Below are positions 39,219-47,725 of a stretch of 64,000 bases of DNA, one piece after another. The position numbers and the translations under genes are program-made. The stretch comes from OM182 bacterium MED-G28 (lineage in GTDB: Bacteria > Pseudomonadota > Gammaproteobacteria > Pseudomonadales > Pseudohongiellaceae). Under the pieces are notes generated by a model. That model had not been told where the DNA came from, ran no database searches, and saw only the letters and a program-made list of their open reading frames with translations. The stretch's first letter is position 1. Each line of letters starts with the position of its first letter. The DNA lies in assembly GCA_002457215.1 (NCBI GenBank), contig NTJZ01000001.1, positions 248,001 to 312,000 of the forward strand, in the 5' to 3' direction.

Positions 39219-40610
39219 TTACTCTACATTCCATAACAGGGGAGGATCTAACCCCTCTAATCTATCTAGGTCTGCCGGTCTGTCTACATCCCAAAGGGCA
39301 TCCATACAAACGCTGCTCAGCCCTAACTCTCTGGTTCTGCTCAATGTTTGGGCTAGAACCCTATCTGTTCCCCAATCGATATCACTGAAAAGCCTGTTAT
39401 TTGGGGCGTTAAGGCCTATTAAGACATAACCCCCGTCTTCCGCTGGCCCGAGCACAACATCGATTCCATCTGCCAATTGCTCCAAAGCCGCCTTGAGGTA
39501 TGATTCGTCAATACAAGGACAATCAGAACCGATCATAAGGAGCGAGGTGGACACAGAATTTGTTAATGTTTGGACCGCCGCATCGGCCATTTTATGCCCA
39601 ATATCGCCTTTTTGCTGTTGATAAATATCCTTTTTTTTACAATGATTTAAAAAGAATTCATGAGAAGTATTCTCAGTAACCCATAGCTGCCAGGGCGCCA
39701 AACAGCTTGACCCCAATAGATTACAGACCCTCGCAATCATTGCCCTATGCAGGCGAAGGCTTCCCTTAACGCCTATAGCGGGTTCCAGTCGGGTTTTCAC
39801 TTTTCCTGGCACTGGATCTTTTGCAAAAACCAGGATGCGGGAATTAGGAAAAGCATAATTTGAATTCCTCGATGATATTGAACCCAAAGAATTGCTTAAG
39901 CTCGCACCGACAGAGGGGGTAGCTACCTCTCTAGGGTAATAAAGCTTGGCGAGTTGTCCCGGATTACTGCCAAGAAAATACAGCAATCTCAACCACCACA
40001 TGAAGAGGACAGTTTCAATGACGCCATGTTTCTCCCACCTTCGTGTCGAAGTAAGCACCGGCAATCTAATTAGCTTGGGTCTCGCTCGCCTCCTTAATAT
40101 CTTGCTAATGGCAATATCTTCCATTAATGGTATTTCTGGGAATCCTCCTATTGACTCAAATAGATTGCGCGTAATGAAAAGCGCCTGATCACCTGTACAG
40201 ATATGTGTTAACGATGCACGCCAATTCATACACCTGCTAATCATGCTAAAGAGCAATGATTGCTTCCTAAATTTAACCATGAACCATCCCCACACATGGG
40301 CAGACTCTGCGACAGCCTGAATCACTAATTTATCAGCACCCTCGGGAAGCTCGGTATCGGCGTGTAGGAATAACAAAATATTCGCGCTTGCTGCTGTGGC
40401 ACCCTCATTCATTTGCAGTGCCCTGCCTTTTGGGCTGTACAAAACCTGATCAACTAATAGTTGCGCTAACGTAACAGTATCATCTACCGATCCCCCATCC
40501 ACTAGAATTATTTCGCAGCCATGGCTTCTTAATTGTTGTAACGCTGAAAGGCGAATCGCAATAGATTCCTGCTCATTTAATACAGGGATAATGATTGAAA
40601 GAACTTTCAT
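39219..40610 (-). CDS. fused arsenosugar-type glycosyltransferases (TIGR04283 + TIGR04282/DUF2064)
   Basis: A 463-residue two-domain fusion. Residues ~1-225 are a GT2-family transferase (SIIIPVLNEQ, ILVDGGSVDDT, FLHADTELP, and a GDQALFI segment) of the TIGR04283 type. Residues ~250-463 are a GT-A-like DUF2064 domain (ILVFAKDPVPGKVKTRL, IGSDCP, GPAEDGGYVLIGL) of TIGR04282 type. Both families are usually separate genes next to arsS. It lies 62 bases downstream of arsS here. The products are inferred, not proven, to attach sugar in arsenosugar or related metabolism. Confidence 0.82.
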   Translation of the reverse strand: MKVLSIIIPVLNEQESIAIRLSALQQLRSHGCEIILVDGGSVDDTVTLAQLLVDQVLYSPKGRALQMNEGATAASANILLFLHADTELPEGADKLVIQAVAESAHVWGWFMVKFRKQSLLFSMISRCMNWRASLTHICTGDQALFITRNLFESIGGFPEIPLMEDIAISKILRRRARPKLIRLPVLTSTRRWEKHGVIETVLFMWWLRLLYFLGSNPGQLAKLYYPREVATPSVGASLSNSLGSISSRNSNYAFPNSRILVFAKDPVPGKVKTRLEPAIGVKGSLRLHRAMIARVCNLLGSSCLAPWQLWVTENTSHEFFLNHCKKKDIYQQQKGDIGHKMADAAVQTLTNSVSTSLLMIGSDCPCIDESYLKAALEQLADGIDVVLGPAEDGGYVLIGLNAPNNRLFSDIDWGTDRVLAQTLSRTRELGLSSVCMDALWDVDRPADLDRLEGLDPPLLWNVE

Positions 40611-40672
40611 TTAAAGTCTGTTTTGCTTAGGTATTTAAGCAAAGAATTGGTACTAGCTTCCCGTTAGGCACT

Positions 40673-41635
40673 CTAATTTTCAAGGGCTCCGCCGCAACTA
40701 CTCCCTTGCCCTGCAGTACAACCGAAACAATGCTCTCCGATTACGATTGGGTTGTTAGTAATATCCCGCTCGATTAAATCTACCAAGTGTGTTTTCCGTT
40801 TACCTTCGCTTAAGAGGGGCATTTTGAGCATTTGATTAAAATCGCAATCATAAACATCACCTTGGTAATCAATGCTCAGCAAATTTCGACACATCACGGT
40901 AGCAAGATTTTCCTCGCGATAACTCTCTCTAAGTATTGTCATGTATTCATGGTAGAGACCTTTGGCCAACAGCATGCCTCCAAAACGGCTAATAGGCATA
41001 TTAGTAATGGTAAATAGCTGATTAAAAACAATATCGTGTTGGACGAGTAACTCTTTCTTATAATTCTCTTCTAGCTCTTTTTGAGCAGGCGGCAAATTGA
41101 GACCATCAGGGTTAAAAACTAGATTCAGTTCTTTATCACTGTCAGAGCCATATCCCAATGCATTGAGAGTTTTTAATGCGGCTATACTCTCCCAGTAAAC
41201 TCCTTTACCACGCTGTTTTTCGACATTATGTTCTGAGTAACAGGGCAGCGAAGCAGTAATTGTCACTCCCTGCTCCGCCAAAAAAGCCGACATGTCTTCA
41301 AATCCTGGTTCGCCAAGGATCGTTAAATTGCACCGATCGATTACTTTTATACCAGTACTTCGTGCTTCTTTCACAAGGTACTTAAAATGCGGATTTAACT
41401 CGGGCGCACCACCAGTCAGATCTAATGCCTTTACGGCATGTTTTCGGATGAATTCCAGAACCAAATCTACTGTATTTTTGTCCATCTGTTCGATGCGAGC
41501 TGGACCCGCATTAACATGGCAATGAGTGCAGCTGAGATTGCATTTGTAGCCAAGATTAACCTGCAATGTTTCCAAAACATCACGGTTAATGGCGGGGAAA
41601 TCGGTTTTTAATAATAAGGGCCTGGTATCGAGCAT
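40673..41635 (-). CDS. arsS: arsenosugar biosynthesis radical SAM protein ArsS
   Basis: Radical SAM enzyme proposed to join a 5'-deoxyadenosyl group to dimethylarsinate on the way to arsenosugars. The 4Fe-4S motif is CNLSCTHCH near residue 32, followed by LTGGAPEL near 77 and the C-terminal CFGCTAGQGSSCGG cysteine cluster that marks the TIGR04167 family. 320 residues. No arsM methyltransferase lies in the window; it would be needed for the pathway. Confidence 0.87.
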   Translation of the reverse strand: MLDTRPLLLKTDFPAINRDVLETLQVNLGYKCNLSCTHCHVNAGPARIEQMDKNTVDLVLEFIRKHAVKALDLTGGAPELNPHFKYLVKEARSTGIKVIDRCNLTILGEPGFEDMSAFLAEQGVTITASLPCYSEHNVEKQRGKGVYWESIAALKTLNALGYGSDSDKELNLVFNPDGLNLPPAQKELEENYKKELLVQHDIVFNQLFTITNMPISRFGGMLLAKGLYHEYMTILRESYREENLATVMCRNLLSIDYQGDVYDCDFNQMLKMPLLSEGKRKTHLVDLIERDITNNPIVIGEHCFGCTAGQGSSCGGALEN

Positions 41636-42179
41636 GTTTCTTCTAAATTTGTCGTTTATTTCTGTGACTTCTTTATTTCAATTTACCGAAATTTAAATCT
41701 ATCTACCGGGCTTTCCAGCTCGACATCCGTTCCTGCTTGCTACATTAATTCAACTTAAGTCTTCAGCTCATTCCAATAATAACAAAACTGATATTACTCT
41801 ATCTTATGACATCACCAGAGCTAGCGCATGTCTTTCAAGGAGCATTGTTCTAGAAACAAGAATTCCGCCCCACACGCCTGGAATTAATCACTAAGCTGAG
41901 TCCGAAATTCTGTTTAAGAGCGCCTTAACTTAGAATTATATCCCAGCACCTAACCTATTGAATTAAATAAGATTACGATTTGAATACATTGATAATAAGA
42001 AATCGCCATTAATCAAACTGCTTAAAAAATATTGTGATTTCGATCTTGTATTAAAGAGACTCTTGGTTTTTAATACTCAGCCGATACTAGCCGTAGGCAC
42101 GTCAAAAGTGGTCCCTATCAATAGAGAGTGCTCGCGGCGAGAGGTGAATTATCTGCGAGTTGGCAGGTGGTAAACTGAA
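41636..42179. other. intergenic region upstream of arsS, nothing recognised
   Basis: About 540 bases between divergent arsS and a small hypothetical gene. No ORF, tRNA or strong hairpin is evident, and I see no ArsR-type operator that I would defend. Confidence 0.5.
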
Positions 42180-42407
42180 GTGAATGCAAAAAATTTCTAC
42201 ATTGTAGCAACCGCTCCTAATGAGCCAAGCCTACAAGTCAAAATCTCAGGACCCTACCTCACTCAAAAAGCGGCCCAGGCAGATCTTTCTGCTGCTATTG
42301 ACGAGGCCATGGAGATCGACCCCAGTGCCAAAGACTACAAATATACAATCTCTCACGTAGAAAGCCGCCAACCTGGAGTTATCCAGCATATGGCTGCACA
42401 TGCCTGA
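42180..42407 (+). CDS. small hypothetical protein
   Basis: A 75-residue protein starting at GTG. It is soluble by composition, starts FYIVATAPNEPSLQVKISGP and has an alpha-helical middle (QKAAQADLSAAIDEAM) before a His-containing C-terminus. No family is recognised. Its reading frame has normal codon use and no overlap with a better gene, so it is plausibly real, but no ribosome site stands out (GGTGG lies about 10 bases upstream). Confidence 0.45.
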   Translation: MNAKNFYIVATAPNEPSLQVKISGPYLTQKAAQADLSAAIDEAMEIDPSAKDYKYTISHVESRQPGVIQHMAAHA

Positions 42408-42645
42408 ACCTAGTAGTGGTCTATGTTGCTTTGTCAAATCTAATATCTAGCCCCTCATAATGTATAGGTGTACACTAGAAATAGGTTTCACAGAATTTTA
42501 AAATGCGTCTCTTGCGAAAGATTTCACTTTTCTTTGCAGCAAAGAGCGGCTTATAGCTTTCAATAACAGTTATAAAAATAGTAATTAGGTTTAGCTCAAT
42601 CCAACCCTGCCTCAATGACCAGAATAGATTCATAGAGAGGACCTT

Positions 42646-43080
42646 TTGAAAAAGCTCAGTGCACTTCACCACATTAGCATTATCGAATCCCGGGGTACAA
42701 ATTGTGCTTGGGTGCGCATTAAATACGATGGCAAAAGTTTTCAGCAATCTTTTCCTTTTAAAAAATACGGCGGCAAGAAAAAGGCAATTGATGCCGCAAA
42801 AAAGAAGCGGGACACTCAAGGCAAGAAAATTTATGGATCAAACTGGCCTTATGCTAAATATAGTCCGCGTAAAATTTCTCCACTAAATAACTCTGGTGAG
42901 ATCGGCGTCAGTTACTCAGAGAAAGATCAAAGCTGGGTAGCAACTTGGCAGGAAGGAAAAGGTATGCGTCGCAAACAAAAAAATTCTTATTTTTCTGTTA
43001 ACAAGTTCGGTACGCGGAAGGCGAAACAGCTTGCCATTAAAGCACGCAAGAGTGCTATAAGAGCGAACCGAGTAAAATAA
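42646..43080 (+). CDS. small basic protein with tandem AP2-like DNA-binding domains
   Basis: The 144-residue, strongly basic product has two similar halves. The second (about residues 80-135) fits the AP2 fold: NNSGEIGVSYSEKDQSWVA, FSVNKFGTRKAKQLAIKAR. The first (about 15-55) is a weaker copy: WVRIKYDGKSFQQSF then KKYGGKKKAIDAAKKKR. AP2 in bacteria is usually attached to HNH nucleases or integrases; here no nuclease motif is present. The start is TTG with AGAGAGG about five bases upstream, a good site. DNA binding is inferred. Confidence 0.6.
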   Translation: MKKLSALHHISIIESRGTNCAWVRIKYDGKSFQQSFPFKKYGGKKKAIDAAKKKRDTQGKKIYGSNWPYAKYSPRKISPLNNSGEIGVSYSEKDQSWVATWQEGKGMRRKQKNSYFSVNKFGTRKAKQLAIKARKSAIRANRVK

Positions 43081-43255
43081 TCTGTATCAAAGAAGATCCA
43101 GGTTCAGCTAAAGAATGAAGCGTGTATTAAATTATGCGCCTCCATATTGATGAAGGTCATCTGGCGTTATAATGAGGAATCACATCCGTTAGCCTCAAAC
43201 TTGACTAAATGAGTCCCACTAATTGCCTAATAGGAAGTCCGTTAGGAAAATTCAA

Positions 43256-44566
43256 CTACAGTGGTTGAAGAGTGCTCCAAATCTGGTTCGGTTTTAGTAA
43301 TTCGGCATAAATAAGATTTGCATCAAAATTTAACCGATCAACACCGAAAACCTCGTATAAAGCCTCAAAACTGGCTAAAGCTTCGTCAGTATCATTATCA
43401 ATCGCCACCACCAAATCATTTAACGCCTGCAAGTCTGACAAGGCTTGCGCTGTATGCATGAGGCCAGCATCGCGCATGCCTGAAATAAGTACTATTTGCG
43501 TGTTCATACTCGCAGGAAAAGTTGAAAACATACCGTAATCTTTAAAGGGATCTCCCTCTTCCGGCAATCCCGCATCGCTTGTATAGTATTCTTCGGTGCT
43601 GGTATTCAATAATTCATCATAACTACGGCCAATACTCAAACCTGAACCCGCAAAAGTGAGATCCGTTAACTTTTCCAATGCAGAGAGATAACCAATATAA
43701 ACAATATGATTTTCACGAATATCAGCACTAGTCAGGTCTGACATCATAGTCATATTCACAGTTTTACCACTTTCCTGCAAAATAGGAATTATCTTGGAGA
43801 GCGCAAACGCACTCCCCTCAGGCATGTAACTTAGATCCAGATCCAGATAATTTTCTGCTCGCTCAAAATCAGTGAATTGCAGATCCTCTAAATCAGTACG
43901 TGAATTAACATTAAACTCCCGAACCATTCGTGCAATATTGCCATTAGCATTCAGCTCCCCGAAGATATAATAATCACCCATTACAAGTAGGATAGGTTCT
44001 TCATCATTGAGCACACTTTGCCAAACAGGGTGACTAGACGCTGCTTCCAGTCTCGATAAAGGGTTTGGCTGGTTCGAGGAAAGCAAATAAATTAAATTTG
44101 CCATCAATAAAAATGTAGCCAGAACCAATAATCCTGTATTTAAACCAAAAGAAAATTTAGTTGCTTTAGATTCACTATTAATAGATTTTGGATGCTCTTT
44201 TACTTGAGCTGCGATGGTGTATTGCCCTTTTGGAATTATAATTCTATAAGCGGCATCTAGTTCGCAACTTTCATAATAGCTGTTGAGTTTTTTGCGGAGC
44301 TGGTGCACATAAACTCTAACAGTAGAATCTGCAGAAACATCGAAATCCTCGTCTCGACCCAAAACTTCGACCGCCAACTCAATTTCTTTTGGATACTTCC
44401 CGCTAAGGGAACATCGAATCAAGTACTCTAATAAAGCGGAATAGTATTTCGATCTCCCTAAAATACCACTTGCAATAATGCGCTCACACAAAGCGAGCAA
44501 CTCAGCATTGCTGAACGCTTCATTTATGTTACGCATTGATAACCTGGTTTGATCGATAGGGTCCAT
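43256..44566 (-). CDS. membrane-anchored winged-helix regulator with periplasmic sensor domain (ToxR/CadC-like layout)
   Basis: The N-terminal ~125 residues resemble winged-helix DNA-binding domains: YYSALLEYLIRCSLSG, then VEVLGRDEDFDVSADSTVRVYVHQLRKKL, ending RIIIPKGQYTI. A single membrane helix lies at about residues 142-164. The remaining ~270 residues would be periplasmic and match no family I know. The layout resembles CadC/ToxR one-component signal transducers, but the ligand and targets are unknown. It starts just inside a 156-base gap before the malonyl-CoA decarboxylase stop. Confidence 0.65.
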   Translation of the reverse strand: MDPIDQTRLSMRNINEAFSNAELLALCERIIASGILGRSKYYSALLEYLIRCSLSGKYPKEIELAVEVLGRDEDFDVSADSTVRVYVHQLRKKLNSYYESCELDAAYRIIIPKGQYTIAAQVKEHPKSINSESKATKFSFGLNTGLLVLATFLLMANLIYLLSSNQPNPLSRLEAASSHPVWQSVLNDEEPILLVMGDYYIFGELNANGNIARMVREFNVNSRTDLEDLQFTDFERAENYLDLDLSYMPEGSAFALSKIIPILQESGKTVNMTMMSDLTSADIRENHIVYIGYLSALEKLTDLTFAGSGLSIGRSYDELLNTSTEEYYTSDAGLPEEGDPFKDYGMFSTFPASMNTQIVLISGMRDAGLMHTAQALSDLQALNDLVVAIDNDTDEALASFEALYEVFGVDRLNFDANLIYAELLKPNQIWSTLQPL

Positions 44567-44722
44567 AACCGGAGTTCGCTCGAAATTAAATCATGAAATT
44601 GTTGTCACTTTCTGTGCAGTATTACTGATAGTAGAAACCCAGATTCTTATAGTTATACATTGCTCACATTAGATTTTAGAGGATATATTTTGCCAGGCTC
44701 ATTCTGCAAAATACTCAAGCAA

Positions 44723-46027
44723 TCACATCGATTTAATTATATATGACTTCAATTTGTCGCTAAAGTGAACTACACCATCGGTCGCGTAACTCTCATGATG
44801 AGATTCGATATTACGCAAGTCGTAGAGGTAATTCACCATTACTGTAAGTGATTGCAGCCTCCCCTTCTCGCTGCGATCGGCCAGAGGATGAATTTGATAA
44901 AGAGAAGCACCGTTGCCTAGATGAAAACGAGCAACAGGGTCTAGCGGGTATTTCCCTTTCTTGGCTCCCACAAGATAGTTGAAAACTCCTTTTTTGAGAA
45001 TACTACCGCTTGCTTCTATTGCTTCTTCAGCATCAGATATAGAAAGAATTGAAGTTTTTAGCTCTTCAATTTCAGGAGCTATTTCAGCATCTAGCTCCTT
45101 ATCGGATTCCAGCCAACGACTAAACCCGGGTATTGGAGAAAGCGTAACAAATGTCTTGATTGAAGGGAATTCGCTCTGCAGCTCTTGAACAACCTGTTTA
45201 ATGAGAAAGTTTCCGAAGGAGATGTTTTTCAGACCCGGCTGACAATTGCTAATGCTGTAAAAGACTGCGGTCTTATACTTCGACTCTAGAGGTCCCTCTA
45301 TTCCATCACTCTCCAATATAGATGCAATTGACCTCGGCACTTGATCTACAAGCGCCACCTCAACGAATATCAAAGGCTCGTCAACAAGCGCTGGATGAAA
45401 ATAAGCGAAGCAACGGCGGTTTGGTGGCTCAATACGGCTGCGCAGATCATTCCAATCCTTGATCTCATGAACCGCTTCGTACCGAATTATGCGTTCCAGG
45501 ATTGCGGCTGACGTGGACCAGTCAATTGTTTGTAACTGTAAAAAACCTCTCCCGAACCAGGAAGTAAAGAGCCTTACAAAATCTTCATCGACAGCAATTA
45601 ACTGAGGATGGGCTTCTAAGAGACCAAGCAAGTCGGTACGCATAGCGACTAAATCATGCGTTGCACCAGGAGTTTGATTCAAGCGCCGCAACAATTCATG
45701 CCTCAAAGGTTCTGTTACTTTGGATAAAATGTTGAGATTGGAGCTTGCAGGGTTTTTGTCGTACGCTTCAAAGGCTCGACGAATCCCAGCTTGATTGGCA
45801 TTAAAATTTTGCTCCAGACTCTTAAAAAATTCTAGCTTCTCTCCATCTGACAACTCGTTGTAGCTATCTAGCACCTGACGCGCTGTGACTATCCCCGACA
45901 CCTCTCCTAACGTACCCATAAGCCGATCAATTAACTCGTCAATAGACACTTTATCACTGGAGGCGAACAGAGAACGCTGCCGCGATACAAGTGCACTAAG
46001 AAAATCTTGAAATTTTTTGAGGGCCAA
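44723..46027 (-). CDS. malonyl-CoA decarboxylase
   Basis: Decarboxylates malonyl-CoA to acetyl-CoA. The 434 residues cover the N-terminal helical domain (1-140) and the GNAT-like catalytic domain: PNRRCFAYFHPALVDEPLIF near residue 225, SISNCQPGLKNISFGNFL, TFVTLSPIPGFSRWL with the catalytic Ser, and FHLGNGA. It is the MLYCD/MatA family. The start TTG has no clear Shine-Dalgarno, so the N-terminus could shift. The gene stands alone, with no malonyl-CoA synthetase beside it. Confidence 0.88.
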   Translation of the reverse strand: MALKKFQDFLSALVSRQRSLFASSDKVSIDELIDRLMGTLGEVSGIVTARQVLDSYNELSDGEKLEFFKSLEQNFNANQAGIRRAFEAYDKNPASSNLNILSKVTEPLRHELLRRLNQTPGATHDLVAMRTDLLGLLEAHPQLIAVDEDFVRLFTSWFGRGFLQLQTIDWSTSAAILERIIRYEAVHEIKDWNDLRSRIEPPNRRCFAYFHPALVDEPLIFVEVALVDQVPRSIASILESDGIEGPLESKYKTAVFYSISNCQPGLKNISFGNFLIKQVVQELQSEFPSIKTFVTLSPIPGFSRWLESDKELDAEIAPEIEELKTSILSISDAEEAIEASGSILKKGVFNYLVGAKKGKYPLDPVARFHLGNGASLYQIHPLADRSEKGRLQSLTVMVNYLYDLRNIESHHESYATDGVVHFSDKLKSYIIKSM

Positions 46028-46651
46028 AATTATTCGCTAGCCACAATATTATTCAGCTCTTTAAGCATCAGATTGGCTCTAAACAGGTTAGGTAGTTTTC
46101 AACTAGATTATAAATTCGCAACTTTGCTCTTGTAGCAAATTCTAATTAATTCCCGATTTACTCATCAGAAGCTCGGAATAGAGCTAGATATTTTGCAATA
46201 CCATCTGACGAGTTGCCGATAGTACCTTCTCCCTGCAGGCAATTCTATGGAACTTTCTGAGTACCCTAGGGTATTTAACGGCTAACAAAGCAACGTTAGT
46301 GGCTTTCATTCAACCCTCGCATAAATTAGGCGCCAAGCGAAATTTTATTTTAAGAGCTACAGCTTAATTATATTTCTACCTGCGTTCTTGCCTCATTAAC
46401 CAAATATGAGGCAAAACGAACAACCGCTTAAAAAAAGTATCAACTAAGTCGACACTGCCAATACGGAGCTTGCTAAAGCAGACTTCCTAGTCATCTATTC
46501 TGAACGACAATCCTTTCAGGTCCCTGATTTTAAGTTAATATCCTCCAAATTGAGGAGTTCCAAAACGAAGTCTCTCTGATCCGGCCTCATTGGCCGTTTT
46601 GCGCTTCGCATATTACGATACCCACTGAGAGAGTTTCTAAAACATGCATTT
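46028..46651. other. intergenic region between malonyl-CoA decarboxylase and gntR
   Basis: About 620 bases ahead of the first GntR operator. One small hairpin, CGGCC-TCATT-GGCCG at 46582-46596 followed by TTTT, resembles a weak terminator with no gene to end. Otherwise I see nothing to annotate. Confidence 0.45.
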
Positions 46652-46663
46652 ATTGTCAACAAT
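46652..46663. promoter_or_regulatory. upstream GntR-type operator
   Basis: ATTGTCAACAAT, a near-palindrome, and the exact reverse complement of the second site at 46714-46725. The centres are 62 bp apart, about six helical turns. Together they flank the likely gntR promoter. Confidence 0.7.
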
Positions 46664-46668
46664 TATAT

Positions 46669-46697
46669 TGATTTTTATCACTTTTAAAGGCAATATT
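46669..46697 (+). promoter_or_regulatory. candidate gntR promoter
   Basis: TTGATT (46669-46674) and CAATAT (46692-46697) are separated by 17 bases and lie between the two operators. The match to sigma-70 is moderate. Confidence 0.35.
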
Positions 46698-46713
46698 CTC
46701 ATTATAAACAACT

Positions 46714-46725
46714 ATTGTTGACAAT
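46714..46725. promoter_or_regulatory. downstream GntR-type operator overlapping gntR leader
   Basis: ATTGTTGACAAT lies six bases before the gntR ATG. Binding here would block gntR expression, implying autorepression. Similar ATTGTNNACAAT sites are known for GntR/FCD regulators of malonate and propionate genes (MdcY and PrpQ types). Confidence 0.7.
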
Positions 46726-46731
46726 ATAGTC

Positions 46732-47466
46732 ATGAAGGTCGGATCAGCTCCTAAGCTAACATCAAAATCATCCACGCTAGCCGATGACGTGTTTGAGCAG
46801 CTCCGTGCCTCTATCGTCAAAGGCGAGCTAACTCCCGGCTCCAAAATCAACGAACCCCAGTTAAGTAAACAACATGGCATAAGCCGCGGCCCATTGCGTG
46901 AAGCAATTCGCCGTCTAGAGGGATGCAAGCTCGTTGAAATAAAACCCAATGTTGGCGCTAATATTGTTTTTCTAGATATCCCACAAGTTATAGAAATATA
47001 TGAAATTCGAGAGTCATTAGAAGGCCTAGCTAGCCGTCTAGCGGCTCTAAATGCCTCCGCAGAGGATTGCGAGAAATTGCGATCACTTTTGACTGAGCAC
47101 GAACGGCATATTCATTCGCAGAATGGCCGCCGTTACTACCAGCGAGAAGGTGATCTCGATTTTCACTTTCAGATTGTCCAACTGAGTCGAAATAGCCGTC
47201 TATTCGATATCCTATGTGGTGAGCTATATCATTTGATGCGAATGTATCGAGTACAAACTGCCAATGAACCTTCTCGACCAGTGCAAGCGTTTAAAGAACA
47301 TCATCAAATCGTAGATGCAATCGAGAAAGGAGATGGAGAATTAGCAGAACTTTTAATGAATCGACATATCTCGACTGCTCGCAAGGCATTACTCGCTAGA
47401 CTGGATGGCAAGCCACAAACAAAATTTAGTGAGAACGTAGATGCAGGATCGAGTGCGCACCAATAA
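46732..47466 (+). CDS. GntR-family regulator (FCD type), probable propionate-operon repressor
   Basis: Winged-helix domain at about residues 15-80 (SSTLADDVFEQLRASIVKGE, then PLREAIRRLEG) and an all-helical FCD ligand domain beyond, with metal/ligand residues in the YEIRESLEGLA and FHFQIVQLSRNSRL segments, HHQIVDAIEKGD and the final RHI. 244 residues. It lies just upstream of prpBCD on the same strand, and the two palindromes before it suggest it regulates itself. PrpQ-like function is inferred from neighbours, not shown. Confidence 0.85.
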   Translation: MKVGSAPKLTSKSSTLADDVFEQLRASIVKGELTPGSKINEPQLSKQHGISRGPLREAIRRLEGCKLVEIKPNVGANIVFLDIPQVIEIYEIRESLEGLASRLAALNASAEDCEKLRSLLTEHERHIHSQNGRRYYQREGDLDFHFQIVQLSRNSRLFDILCGELYHLMRMYRVQTANEPSRPVQAFKEHHQIVDAIEKGDGELAELLMNRHISTARKALLARLDGKPQTKFSENVDAGSSAHQ

Positions 47467-47725
47467 GAGCACGAGTTAAATTGTTATCGAACTCACAGAA
47501 ATTTTATCGCTTAAATACAGTGAGTTATAATAATTGCCAAGATTAAATATTGGGAAATTTGTGCCTGAATATGGCATACCGGCCAAAAAAATTCGGCATT
47601 GGCATTTTATTAAATAACTGGGAATAAAGGATCAGAAGTGGAAAGTAATCCACTGTGCATTAATGTGAGATGCAGCTAGGTTTAAAAAATACAATTAGGT
47701 CAATTGATTACTTGGAAAATAATTT

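Noticed and set aside
39067..39429. 120-codon plus-strand ORF after flgM.
   Set aside because: Its second half lies antisense to the well-supported glycosyltransferase fusion and its composition is not protein-like; treated as a shadow.
46582..46600. CGGCC-TCATT-GGCCG hairpin with TTTT as a terminator.
   Set aside because: Only a five-pair stem, and no plus-strand gene ends upstream; kept only as a remark.
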